Below, one piece after another: positions 10,791 to 21,980 of a stretch of DNA of 64,000 bases. The notes under the pieces are model-generated. The model saw only the letters and a program-made list of their open reading frames with translations, did not search any database and was not told where the DNA came from. Origin of the DNA: Nageia nagi (Eukaryota > Pinophyta). The translations under genes were made by a program, and so were the position numbers. Positions within the stretch are counted from its first letter, which is position 1. Each line of letters begins with the position of its first letter. Where the stretch lies: positions 18,104,001-18,168,000 of the forward strand of contig JBITNC010000001.1 of assembly GCA_050084985.1 (NCBI GenBank). Reading direction: 5' to 3'.

Positions 10791-13340
10791 CAACATTAGT
10801 AGGTAGCATTTTACTATGTACTTAGAAGCATTTTCATTGCTTGAGTAATGACCTAAATGTGTTGAATTGATGATATTTCATTGTCTAAAAGTACGAGTGA
10901 CATGTTGATCTGATAGAAACTTCATGATTCTAATGATAGAAATTTTTTTTATCTCATTGTTGATCCAATATTAGATGAAAGATGCATTTCTTAAAAGTGT
11001 GAAATATAGAACTAAAGAGTACTATTTATGATGTGATAATATGGGAATTACACTAGTGTGTATAAACTTAATAAGTGGATAATGTGTACACACACACACA
11101 ACTTAAAAAGTTACAAAAGAGAAAATTTGAATATAATAAATGATAGAAATAATAATAATGAAAATATGCACTTCGCTAAGATCATTATATACCTCTTTGA
11201 GAGGACAACCTCAAAATCATGAACAAGTTCAAATATAATCTACACAAAAATCTTCTTGGCTTATATACATGACCTTTTATAATAAAAATATACTATACAT
11301 CATATATTATATATATTCTCTATTCCATGATACATTTATTTTCTTACACATATTCGCTTATAATAGCCAATGACATGTGTTTTCATTATATATTACCTTA
11401 GAATGGCTAATGATATATCGGCTAAAGTGATCACATATCATTTTATTCATTTTCTTAGTTGATTCCATGATTTTTATAAGGTTTTTTCAACAACTAATTC
11501 CTCTTTAAATAGCTTACATTATAATCATACTAACAATAAAAGGCTAAACTTTTTGTTATTCTATATTTATGCTTAGAACTTATTCGCATACATGAGAAGA
11601 TGGACTTTAATAATAGTTAACTTAAATTGATCAACATACAAATCTTAGCATAAATAGCTAGTAATACATTTTAGTATGTTATAAAACTTGCTAAAATGAT
11701 CTTAAAGCATCCATATTCCTAGTAGTTGCCTTGTGCTAGATACCTAATCCTTCTGTAAAGTCACATTATGATGTATTAGGTTTCTAACTCAAGGCTATCA
11801 AGAATACAATACATCACTAAGGTGTATGGGTATTATGCAAACTATAGTTACCAACTTGACCATCCTATCCATCAAAATCATAGTTCGCATAATATTTATC
11901 CTTCTGTTAGACACCTAATAACCATAGTTTGCAAAATACCCATGGAGGTGAATGTGTAAAGTCACATTGTGATGTATTTATTCTCATATCAAAGCTAATA
12001 CAATGCTTTTTGGCTTGGAGTAATTCCATTTCTTACAACTTGAAGGTATCTTCATGTCAAAACTCTATAGCCAATCCATACATCTACACCTATATCAAGA
12101 CCATTAAAGTTTTAATATATTCAATTATAAATCATTTATGTCAAAAAGCCATTAAACCATTATCCTCCACCAAAGATTTCATCCTTTTCTTATTGATAAA
12201 TATTGCAACAACAAAGTTTTGAGAGAAATAACAAAGTTACCTTAAATAACTTGCTCAACCCATAAAGCATTATCTTGAGAGAAATAATGAGACTTTTTTA
12301 TTATTATTATGGAACCACTTAGTTTCTTGGAAACTGAAAAAAAGGACCTGTAGCTTAAGAAGCAACGTGCAGACTTTGTTGATTCTTGTATGTCCAATTC
12401 AAAGACTTAAAATATTTGAACCTTAACCTTCCTCATAAAAATTTTAACCTACCCTTCTCTTTCCAACTCCCCTAAATAAATTATATAATAAAACTTATTT
12501 TAAGATAAATAATAGACTTAAAAGACTTCCTGGACCCCTCCACCAAAAAAACTTGTTGTTTTCTCTTTCATTTTATTTCATTTTCTTCTACCAAATCGTT
12601 TACAAAGACTAATCCCATATCTGCAATATTGCACTTACTCACTCCTAATACTTCCCCTCTCTCTCTATATATATAACATTTTAAAGTTAATTTATGTACA
12701 AATAGCACTTAAGCTTAAATAGTATTTTATTAATGCCCCTCAACCAATCTTTTCCGTGTAAGTTATGCTCAGCATAGGGGGGATTAGCCATCTTGTAATG
12801 CCTCGTAATTGCCTTGTCAGAGATGATATAAAAGTCCTCTGGATGGACCTCTATTGTGGAATTGCAGCCCTAGAGAACCACCAATTAAAACGGTCATATC
12901 TTTTCCATACAAGATAATCAACAGATATAGAGAAGGCCAACTTAGGCCCTTAGAATTGATTCATAGGACTCTCTAGTTTTGTACATGGCAGTTGATCTGC
13001 TACTCTTTCTAAATGTAGCCTCCAGACAATCACCCCACATGGCCAATGGAGAACAGGTGTGAACAGACCCATCCTTGATCAGTTTACTAATGACTTGCCG
13101 ACATTCTTTGGAGTCCCATCACTCTCCCTCCACTTAAATTAACAACCTCCCTTTAGAAAAAATGTGTTTTCTCTGCTTAGTGCCCCAATAAAATGTGTAG
13201 ATAACTCCAATGTCACATTCATCCGTCCTTTCCCACTACCACACCTACAATATTCTGAGTTTGCACTCCACCCTATGTCAGCAATATGCAACTTCAATAC
13301 CCATATTCGGCCACCTTTGCCATTCATTATATATTGATGC
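10791..13340. other. Unassigned DNA upstream of the lipid-transfer-protein gene
   Basis: No coding family recognised. It contains a short (CA)n tract at about 11088-11100, the inverted/direct repeat cluster at 11755-11985, and from about 12730 a less AT-rich stretch likely to be the proximal promoter of the gene at 13436. A CCAAT-type sequence (GGCCAATGG) lies near 13040. A 97-codon open stretch at 11929-12222 has no motif. Confidence 0.35.
11755..11985. repeat. Inverted plus direct repeat cluster
   Basis: The block around 11826-11850 (GGGTATTATGCAAACTATAG) is met in inverted orientation at about 11920-11943 (CCATAGTTTGCAAAATACCC). A third related piece (CATAGTTCGCATAATA) sits between them. 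Separately, 'tgtaaagtcacattatgatgtatt' near 11755 recurs directly near 11956. It could be a small inverted-repeat transposon remnant; ends are not defined. Confidence 0.5.
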
Positions 13341-13351
13341 TTGCCATTGCC

Positions 13352-13358
13352 TATAAAA
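13352..13358 (+). promoter_or_regulatory. TATA box of the lipid-transfer-protein gene
   Basis: TATAAAA in a CTATAAAAAC context, 78 bp before the ATG at 13436. This leaves a 5' leader of roughly 45-50 nt if initiation is the usual ~30 bp downstream. Confidence 0.65.
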
Positions 13359-13435
13359 ACCAACTAGTTTTGAAAAACAAAACCAACTTAGTCTGAATTG
13401 AGAAGTGCCATTCTATAAGTAGTAATATAATCACC

Positions 13436-13905
13436 ATGGCTTCAAATTCCTTGGCGTGGTTGTTGATGTTGTGCACTGTTATGGTTATGGGTGTGAGTTT
13501 TGTGTATGGATAAGGAGAATGTGGGAACACTCCCGTGGAGAGAGCAGCCATATCAATGGCACCCTGTGCTGAGGCAGCAGTAGATAAGGATGCTCCTGTT
13601 TCAACCTGGTGCTGTGACTCCATCAAGAAGCTCAGCACAAACAAGGAATGCCTCTGTGCTGTCATGCTCTCTAAAACTGCTCAGCAAGCTGGAGTGAAGC
13701 CTGAAATTGCCATTACCATCCCCAAACGCTGCAACTTTGACAAAAGGCTTGTTGGCTACAAGTGTGGACGTATGTTAACCCCCTTATTTCATTATATAGA
13801 GCAACGATATATAAATATACGTGAACTTGTTGGGTTTGTTTTATTGTTAAGGAGCTGATGATACGTTCTTATGTGTTTTTGTTTGCAGCTTACACTCTGC
13901 CTTAA
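13436..13905 (+). pseudogene. Non-specific lipid-transfer protein (8-cysteine motif), two exons, in-frame stop at codon 26
   Basis: Exon 1 (13436-13769) and exon 2 (13889-13905) encode a 116-position small secreted protein, of the family that binds lipids in the apoplast. Residues 1-25 form a hydrophobic signal peptide (MASNSLAWLLMLC start). The 8-Cys pattern is complete: C29, C44, C59-C60, C72-x-C74, C99, C110, with spacing 14-14-0-11-1-24-10. The end GYKCGPYTLP and the IPKRCN block are typical of one plant nsLTP group. The start is chosen for the signal peptide and an ACC-ATGG context. The only defect is TAA at 13511-13513, right at the expected cleavage site, where CAA would fit. The next in-frame Met (residue 41) would lose the signal peptide and C29. 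Everything else, including the splice sites, looks under selection, so this is a recent nonsense allele, a young pseudogene, a sequence error or, less likely, an edited or read-through gene. Confidence 0.88.
13770..13888 (+). other. Intron of the lipid-transfer-protein gene (119 bp)
   Basis: GT at 13770-13771 (C|GTATGT) and AG at 13887-13888 after TTTGTTTGCAG. It lies just after the last cysteine, a usual intron position in plant nsLTP genes. Splicing restores a Pro-Tyr-Thr-Leu-Pro end followed by TAA. Confidence 0.85.
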
Positions 13906-14029
13906 GCAAGGATATCTTCAGCAGAATATAATAAGGAATTCCTCATGATGATAGATCTCTTTTGGAGTATAGCCACTAGATGGGTGTGGATCTGCTATAT
14001 AATAATGTATCTGCTTTATATTAATGATA

Positions 14030-14039
14030 AATAAATAAG
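14030..14039 (+). terminator. Poly(A) signal region of the lipid-transfer-protein gene
   Basis: AATAAATAAG, with AATAAA at 14030-14035, about 125 bp after the stop codon. The spacing suits a plant near-upstream element. Confidence 0.5.
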
Positions 14040-14049
14040 ATATATTTCA

Positions 14050-16200
14050 TCCTGGTTTAAGATTCTAACAATTTTTTGTTTTCGGGTCTTTGTGGGTTTA
14101 AATCTCTGAGATAGTCTGAGATTTTTAGTGAACCTCAATGGCAGAAGAAACACTTTGGATTGAATAGAGAAGTTTAAGTAATCTCCATAACTTTGGATCA
14201 CTTTTTAAAAATCAAGCATCATCAATAACGATATTTTACTAGATATATATATCTAACCCAATTTTCTCAACCTTCTTGAAAGCATTCACTGACATGTTAT
14301 TCAGGGTTTGATCAATAAATGTTATAAAAACAAATTAACAAATGGATTTTTTTTAATTGATATCAATGGAATGTATATTTTGGCTTAAAAATGGGGAGCA
14401 GGTTTCCTCAAAGGATTTTGCTAGAGATGATCATAATATCCTAAATGAGATCACGCTTTCAATGCCAACTTCTGCATAATACATTAATTATTTTTATCAA
14501 TTTGCTAATTCTTTTATGTGTTTTCATTCATTCTAGTTGTTTAGATTTTTACTTGATTTGTGTGTCTTTATTTGCCAGATTTATTTATTGCTAATCTTTT
14601 ATGACATTCGTTTTCTTTATTTTAGATTGAAATATTTTGATTTAGTTATCAATTTTTTTCCTAAACTTGTCATAGTTAATTTTAATATAATTAAATGTTA
14701 TAATATGTATTATTTTAAAATTTTGAAACTTTTAATTTTTAAGTAAAGATTGCATCTTTCATCTTTTTTTCATATCTTTTAAAATATATTAGATAGTTAA
14801 CAAAGGATTTTTCTTAAATTCATATCATTGTTGGAATTTTTATTTGTGTATAGATATTTAAACCTTCTTAAATTATTAATATATTAATCTCATTATCAAT
14901 TTGAGTATGAATATTAACCATAAATTGACTATAATTTTCTTTTAAATATTATGGATTATGCTTATTGCCTTGCCTTTAGAGATTCTTTTTGGAAATTCCA
15001 TCAAAAATTAATTTTCACCATCATGTTTCTACTTGAATATAAATTGAAGTGAATCCAAAACCTTTTCTACTATGATTAGAATCAAGTTCCCACTTAATGT
15101 ATTTTGCTTTATTTGTTTATCATTGTAGCTTAAGTATGTGGGATAGGTTCATTAGACATATAATGTTTCTGCTCTTGAATTTAAGTTGATTTTTTTTAAA
15201 TCTATATTTTTTACTTCAAATATTATTTGATCTTGTTCTAATCAAATTGCCAACATATTATTTTAGGTCCATTTTTTATGATCCTTTGTAACATATTTTC
15301 TTTGAATTCTTATTTGCATTCTTGGATCCATTAGAAAATATCTTCATTGTTATATGTAATATAAATTTTCATATAAACCAATTATAAAGTCTTAAACTTA
15401 TTTCGCATCTCTTAAGAGAGTGATCAATTGATTTTTTTACTTGCATAGTTTTATACATCAATTAGGACCTTCAAAACCTCTTATTATAAGTTTATCTCTT
15501 GTAAGAATCCACATAAAGTATTAAAACTTTGGCAAACCTCCCCTTCACCAAATTTCCTTCAAAATTTTGGATTTATCACAGTTTTCTTGAAAGAGTTCTC
15601 CTCCTAGTTGTACTATATACTTTGTAGAAGAGTTCATTTCTCAAATTACCATATCTCATCGAAACATATTAGTGAAAATATTTTGAATATTATCTTCTTA
15701 GTTCTTTCTTATCTTAGCTATTTGGAATATTACCAAATATCTCATACTTTCAAGTCTTAATTCTAGTTATTCCTAGCTATAGATTGTATAATTATGCAAG
15801 TGCTACTAAATAATTGAAACCCTTGATATTTCCACATGAAGAAATGATTGAAGTGAAATAAACGTGCAAATAATAGAGAATAATAGGCAAGAATATGGGA
15901 AAGCGATTAAACCTTGAAAGGGTATCTTCTTAACTATATCACATCCAAATAAACTTTAACAATTATTGCAATATGTGTTAGAACTATCCTTTAAATAAAC
16001 ACACAAAGTTCTACCAATTCATATGATATAGCCAATACCATTGATTTCATAGTAATATTTTTTTAATTTCAATTATCAATTTCACCTATCCATGTATACA
16101 TTTGCATCATATATAAGAGTTAAAAATATGTATCCTAAGTATCTACAAATACTAATATGTTTAATAAACATAAGGCCAATATTAAGTCTAACTTAACATC
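14050..16200. other. Unassigned AT-rich intergenic DNA
   Basis: Very AT-rich with long T runs. No coding motif, terminal repeat or RNA gene recognised. The last 400 bp may be the LTR belonging to the ORF remnant at 16202-16579, because its edge reads as an LTR end next to a polypurine tract on the minus strand. Confidence 0.35.
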
Positions 16201-16201
16201 C

Positions 16202-16579
16202 AACACCCTCCCTTAAGTTACACTTAGGGGAGCCAACATCATCCATAAAAGAGGCAAATATCTCATCATATTAATACCCTCCCTTGATGTCAACTTCCCT
16301 TGAAGCCTCACAAATCTCAATTACTTTTCGAAAATGGATAAAAATATTATCCTCATTCTTTATAGTTGCATTCCACATATGTGTCCATTGTGTATTTCTA
16401 AAGGTAGTGGAGTTCTTCCCTTCTTTCATCCTTTAAATTCTATCTAAAGACTATATAGAAACATCATATTTTGAATGGATCATATAGCCATGACCATCAA
16501 GCCTATGCTCTTCATGATTATTCATATCAATACCACCATCTTTATGAGAATCACCATTCCCACCATCATCTTTGTAGAC
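16202..16579 (-). pseudogene. Unrecognised retroelement ORF end, with polypurine tract
   Basis: One minus-strand frame runs about 126 codons with only three stops and no frameshift. It has a Asp/Gly/His-rich first part (YKDDGGNGDSHKDGG) and then a normal-looking stretch (TQWTHMWNATIKNEDN, HFRKVIEICEASREVD). It ends at CTTAAGGGAGGGTGTTGG, which looks like a polypurine tract followed by an LTR start (TGTTGG). I do not recognise the protein family. The most likely reading is the 3' end of a minus-strand LTR retrotransposon whose LTR extends left from about 16205. Confidence 0.45.
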
Positions 16580-16599
16580 TCTAAATTATGATTTATCGT

Positions 16600-17725
16600 A
16601 ATAAATGCAATAAACATAAATCTACAATGTATATGGTTAAAATCACTTATTTAGGTTATCTAAATAAAACCAAGAAAGTGTGCACCTGATATGAGAAGTA
16701 AGCAATCCTCAAATATGTGGTGTGACTATGCAGAAGATTGGATCGAATTGGAGATGGATCCCTAATGATATTCTAATGATCAATTAGATCAATTAATGCT
16801 TGTCCTCTAGAGTTGTAACCTTGGATCACAAAGAAGTATAGCATGAACAACATGTCAACAGTATCCTCCACAACATGGATGCTGTGAAACCTATAGAGTT
16901 AGAATATGTGCAAGAGATGTCAAATAGATAAAGGTCAAAGTATAATAAATTCTCAGATAGGTGGCATCTAAAGACATCATAAATGTAGTGGTTGATGTAT
17001 GGAAAACCACCTATCAAAGTGATTTGATAGGGGTTATTGTGTTATGTACCTCCTTTTATACCTGCAAGGACAAAAGAGAGAGTGAGAGCTGACTTTGGAA
17101 TAATAATAATCATTTTAATAGAATTATAAAAGAAAATGCAATATTAATGATATTATCAAGATAATCCTAGATATAAACATGATTAAAACATATTAGCATT
17201 GATTAGCACATGCTTAGCATGTAATTAGCATATTAGGCTTAATATTATAGATATTTCCATGATTTAAATAATATATAGGATAAATACTTAAAATATGATT
17301 TATTAATAAATAATAAATCATTTTTAGTCATCTACATTTTTCTTCTCTTTGAATAAGTAATAAAAAGCATTGAAATTGCATTATCCAAATAATGAAAAAG
17401 AAGTGTAGAAAAATTTTCACCAGAATTTAAAGAGCACTTCCTTGAATGGTTTTTGAACATCATCAACTTGTTTCCTCCATGCCCCCTTTTGACATTATTC
17501 CCCCAAGAAAGCTCTATGAATGGGGAAGTCAAGGCAAAAATATAATGTGAGATACAGCCTATAAAACATGAAAGAACCATACTCACATATATCATATCTT
17601 TTAAAGGAATATAGTATTGTGAAATAACAAGATGATAATTACAACATTATGATAATAGTCATAACATGATGATACCATTATATAAAATAACATGATATAA
17701 CCTATCATAACATAACACGATACAA
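16600..17725. other. Unassigned AT-rich intergenic DNA
   Basis: No recognisable coding or terminal-repeat structure. 17160-17290 has several 'attagcat' repeats. Confidence 0.35.
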
Positions 17726-17730
17726 AAATT

Positions 17731-18045
17731 TGCTTATGTCCTCAAGCAAGTGGGTACTTTCTTATCCCAAAGTAATAGGGGTTTTGTTATTTTGCTTATG
17801 TACCCAAGAAAAGTGGATACTTTCTTGCTCCAAAGTAATAAGGGTTTCATTATTTTGCTTATGTCCCCAAGCAAAGTGGGTACTTTCTTACCCCAAAGTA
17901 ATAAGGGTTTCATTATTTTGCTTATATCCCCAAGCAAAGTGGGTACTTTCTTTCCCTAAAGTAATAAGGGTTTCATTATTTTGCTTATGTCCCCAAGAAA
18001 AGTGGGTACTTTCATGCCCCAAAGTAATAAGGGTTTTTTTATTGC
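17731..18045. repeat. Minisatellite: five copies of a 63-bp unit
   Basis: The mark 'tgggtactttc' recurs with its T at 17751, 17814, 17877, 17940 and 18003, exactly 63 bp apart each time. Each unit carries 'gcttatgtccccaag', 'gtgggtactttc', 'cccaaagtaataagggttt' and 'cattattt'. Copies 2-5 are very similar; copy 1 is a little more diverged. Because 63 is a multiple of three, open frames appear on both strands, giving repetitive peptides. They have no other coding feature. Confidence 0.95.
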
Positions 18046-18539
18046 ATTTGAAAGATAATCACAAAGAATTCATATGATAAATATAATCAACTATGCCAAA
18101 TTTTCAAAGCAAATATATAGATATTGTATGACATGAACACTCTAAATTTATTAAATATCTAAAATATGATGAAGTTTGAGATGATATAATTTACATGTAC
18201 TTACTTGTATGCCTTGGAACATGCTATTTGGAACTAATTTTTATGATGCCACATCATAAAGACTATACTGCAATGATGTACACACTCTACTTTCTATAAC
18301 TAACTTTTTCCTAGTTTTGATTCTAAGCTCTAAATGTTTGCCTTTTACTTTTCCCTAGAAGAAACTAATAATACCCCTAGCTAAAATTGAAACTACCACC
18401 AATAGATACTATATCCACCTTATTTTTATTCTAATTCTTGTGTCTGTTCATATGTTGATCCTACTTCGTTATTTTTGTAAAAAAAAAATTTATGAAATAC
18501 AACTAATATGGGATGTAATAACTAGACACAAGACTAATT

Positions 18540-18735
18540 TGGACATGAGAGATTTGATTAACATGGAAAACTTGAAAATCTTGATGAGAGATAGAAGGTA
18601 AGAAAAACTTTGATGAAAGAAGAAAACTTGATGAAATGATGAGGATGGAAAGATTCAAAAAGCAAATAAGAAATAATATATAGTGGTTGAAAAGATGAAG
18701 ATGAGAAGATAGAGCAATTGAAAAACTTGATGAGA
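18540..18735. repeat. Purine-rich GATGAAAACTTGATGAGA-type repeat
   Basis: About 190 bp with strong purine bias on the plus strand and repeated 'aaacttgatga', 'gatgaaagaag' and 'gatgaagatgag' words. Confidence 0.45.
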
Positions 18736-19087
18736 TTTACCATGGTAACCAAATGCATGCATGAGACTGACTCAAATGATATGCAACCTATAAAAGTGCA
18801 TTTTGATGTGAAAGTGCAAGCCTATATGAAATGCATACTATATGATATGCTAAATTAAAAACTATAGTATAGTAGAGGGTGGCCAATTCACCATCACTAT
18901 TAGTACATATTTCCTAAAAAAATTATATTTCTCTGCTAAAAATATCAATTATTGTTCTATAATTTGGCTATGTTGTAAGTTTTTTTATAATATCAGTCAA
19001 GTCAACCTACTCAAATGGAGATACTGCACTAAGTATTTTAAATTATGAAATTATATGGAGTACAATCTTACATTGATACTTTTCAAA

Positions 19088-19262
19088 ATATCAATCTTTA
19101 TATTTTCTATACTTTTGTAATTGAGTCTCAATCAAATGCAATTGAATTGAAATATGTTCACATATACCAGTATGAAAAGTAGAGTGATACATCTCTATGC
19201 ATTCATGTATACCATCCTTTTCCGTTAATATTTGATCTTCAAGTTGATTAATCCTTTGAATT
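19088..19262 (-). pseudogene. Unrecognised coiled-coil-like ORF, 3' piece, cut by the gypsy insertion
   Basis: Minus strand from the insertion edge: about 58 codons without a stop, rich in heptad-like Ile/Leu/Glu/Gln (INQLEDQILTEKD, HLIETQLQKYRKYK), ending in a stop near 19088. Its upstream part is beyond the gypsy element at 37908-38105. Joining across the GAATT duplication keeps the frame (LLPQAI, one stop, then IQRINQLED). It could be a host-gene exon or an older element; the family is not recognised. Confidence 0.4.
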
Positions 19263-20148
19263 TGTAATGCATCCACTAATTATCATCAACTAACGCCCTA
19301 ATTTTTGACCTACTTTGTTTTTTATCACACTCGAATGATCTAGGAATGAACAAGGTGATCCCACACGAGTTTGATATGCTGCTAGCTAGCTCAGTACTCA
19401 CATGGCAAGATTGGCTAGGAACTCGGGGTAACCAACCCTGATAAATTTTTTTGGTGTTCACTTTTCAACACTCACCTTATTGAAAAGATGCCTCAAAAGT
19501 AACCTCACCATTTCTATTCCATGTTTTATGAGCAATATGCTTTTTAATTACGATGTAGTGATTTTCTACTTGGGGCCCATATCACCTGAGAGATCACACT
19601 TCCACTAAGTTAGTAATCATCTCCTAATGATAACTCTCCATCTCATAGGAGCAATTAACTTGTCCTAGGTAAGCTTCCTTATGAGTAGGTAGCATCACCT
19701 ATGGAACAATTATCATATCCCTATATGCTAACTATAAGTGATATAACTACTAATTACCCTCACCTAATAATAGTAGTTTTTTTATTGCTATCCCCACCTG
19801 ACTCACCTATTGAAGGATATGAGTAGTAACCTAACCATAACTATCAACTAGTCCCACCATGTGGTTTGGCATCTTCATACCCATAACTTGGGGAGCCATG
19901 GATATCAAATAATATCCTCAAGTGGTTGTTTAGTCTAATCTATTATTTAAATGTGTTTACAAAAAGAACCACCTATTTCCTATTGACCATAAACTAATAT
20001 TTTTAATACTAGATACAAGACATGTTTTAAAGTTTAACATCATTCATTCTTACCCATGAGAAGTACCTCAGAAGTCTTAGTTATAGCTTATGTAGGAAGT
20101 CACATATTTTTTTGTTTATCCCATACACGTTGTATTGCATATATAGAT

Positions 20149-20334
20149 CTACTTTTTAAAAGATCTCTTGAATATATAAAGTAACAAGTTGTTAGGGAGA
20201 ATCTTGCCACTATTGCTACAAAAGTAATGCAGTGCTAAGTGGTCCTCATGTAAAGAATATTCCTTTTGTTTGTCATCTAGCAAGGTAGGTTTACTTGGAA
20301 AAGGTTCTTCACCATATTTCTTGCATTCATCCAA
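20149..20334 (-). other. 61-codon open stretch inside the chromovirus 3' LTR
   Basis: The frame starts MDECKKYGEEPFPSKP and shows no known motif. The homologous stretch of the right LTR (about 34720-34890) differs by substitutions and gives no sign of coding constraint. Probably chance. Confidence 0.2.
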
Positions 20335-20629
20335 AAAGAATCTTGAATAATTTCATTTATCTCATGGGGTCCCACTAATATCCAACTTAATTCTAAGGGT
20401 CCCTAAGATATCACAAATGCTCACAAATTATCATTTGGAACCTTAATTCTAGTTTAGGGTTAATTCTAAGTTGTTGGGATAATTTTGGATTTATCAAGAT
20501 TAAGAACCTAATTCACCTACAACTACTACCTAGCAATTATTTATTCTTACTCCTATTTATCAAAACATAAAACTTAACATGTAATAAGAGATAGTAATTT
20601 CATCTACCCTTCATTTATTATTCAATATA

Positions 20630-21966
20630 TGTAATATCCCCAAAACTCATAAAATATGATTTTTGTTAAAATGTAATATTCCAAAGTTGAAATATCACTA
20701 CTTAGGAATTTATATATATTTTTATATTTTTCTATCTAGCTCAATTCAAATCGGATCTACAAATTGAATAAGAAATAGAGCCCAAAATAAATTTTATTCT
20801 TCAAGAGCTGGGACGTCCCAAATGGACAAGTACAATACTCAAGGAAAAATACCCAAATGCTCAAGAAGGTGGATGTTTGCCCTCATAAGGTAGATTTGGA
20901 TGATCTGGCCCTACAAGTTCTTCAATATCTTCTCCCTAATGCTGGATGAGCCTCCTCACGCTGATTCGGTTGGTCTGGATCTAGGACATGCCTCCTCACA
21001 TTGATTTGGCAGGTTAGATTTGGATCTAGAATATGGTCACACTGGTTGGATCTAGATCTACCCCACTAGTTAGATCTAGATTAGGGATGGAATAGTTCCA
21101 CCAGACTGGCTCAAACTATTCCAGTAACTCTAATATCTTCTCCCTAATGCTGGATGAGCCTCCTCACACTGATTCAGCTGGTCTAGATCTAGGATGTGCC
21201 TCCTCACACTGATTTGGTAGGTTAGATCTGGATCTAGGATATGGATGCATTGGCTAGATCTGGATCTACCCCACTGGCTGGATCTGGATCTACCCCACTG
21301 GCTGGATCTAGATCAAGGATGGAATAGTTCCACCACACTGGCTTGAACTATTCCAGTAACTCCACCTCACTGGCTTGAGCTACTCTAGCAACTCCACCTC
21401 ACTAGCTCAAGTTACTATCCTAGCTTAGGTAAGAACTCCTTCACACTGGCTCGAGCTCTCCCACTAAGCTAGCTGGAAAGTTGTAACTCCACTAGCTGCT
21501 AACCCCTGAAAAGAGATAAACTTTGATGACCTTGCAGCATCCCCCAAATGATGCATCCCATCTCCTTTTATAACAAGATCTCTCATACCTTGGAATCACC
21601 CAAAGTGCAATTTCCCTCTTCTGGTGTCTTGGGATGACAAATTAAATCATCTAGGGACCCAGGAAGCCCAATGTCCCATAATGGTTGCCTAGAGATGCCA
21701 AATTACAAGATCAATGGCTCATAAATGCAACGTCCCATTATGAGAGACTAATATTGCATGAATTACAAATAATTAAGCCAGATTAATTAAATAAAATCCA
21801 AGGGTGAGTGCCTCAAGGGTCTCTTTAGCCTTGGTTATAGAAATAAATGCAAAATATTAATAAAATACTCCTAAATTAATTTATTTTTGGTTTCTCCTCC
21901 TTTGCCATGAACGTCACACTCCAAGAGGAGAGAAAGTGGACATTTTACAAATTTGGGGATATTACA
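20630..21966 (-). repeat. 3' LTR of the nested gag-only element (1337 bp)
   Basis: TGTAATATCCCC … GGGGATATTACA. Contains a 208-bp internal tandem duplication (starts 20924 and 21132) and one extra 24-bp unit (TCTGGATCTACCCCACTGGC type, about 21258-21305) that the other LTR lacks. That accounts for the whole length difference. Confidence 0.92.
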
Positions 21967-21980
21967 AGTCTCCCCATCTT
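21967..21980 (-). promoter_or_regulatory. Polypurine tract of the nested element
   Basis: Minus-strand AAGATGGGGAGACT directly before the 3' LTR start TGTAATATCC. Plus-strand priming site in the family. Confidence 0.65.

Noticed and set aside
13351-13665. Minus-strand 104-codon open frame over the lipid-transfer-protein exon (and 13139-13363)
   Set aside because: Antisense to or upstream of a well-supported plus-strand exon, with no motif.
14537-14746. Hydrophobic 69-codon ORF as a small membrane protein
   Set aside because: Phe/Leu/Ile/Tyr content follows from extreme T-richness, and nothing else supports coding.
17731-18045. CRISPR-like array
   Set aside because: Units are contiguous with no unique spacers, and the window is plant nuclear DNA.
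17730-18077. Open frames of 115, 69 and 67 codons over the 63-bp array as repeat-protein genes
   Set aside because: They exist only because the period is a multiple of three. Both strands and several frames are open, with no start context, promoter or non-repeat domain.
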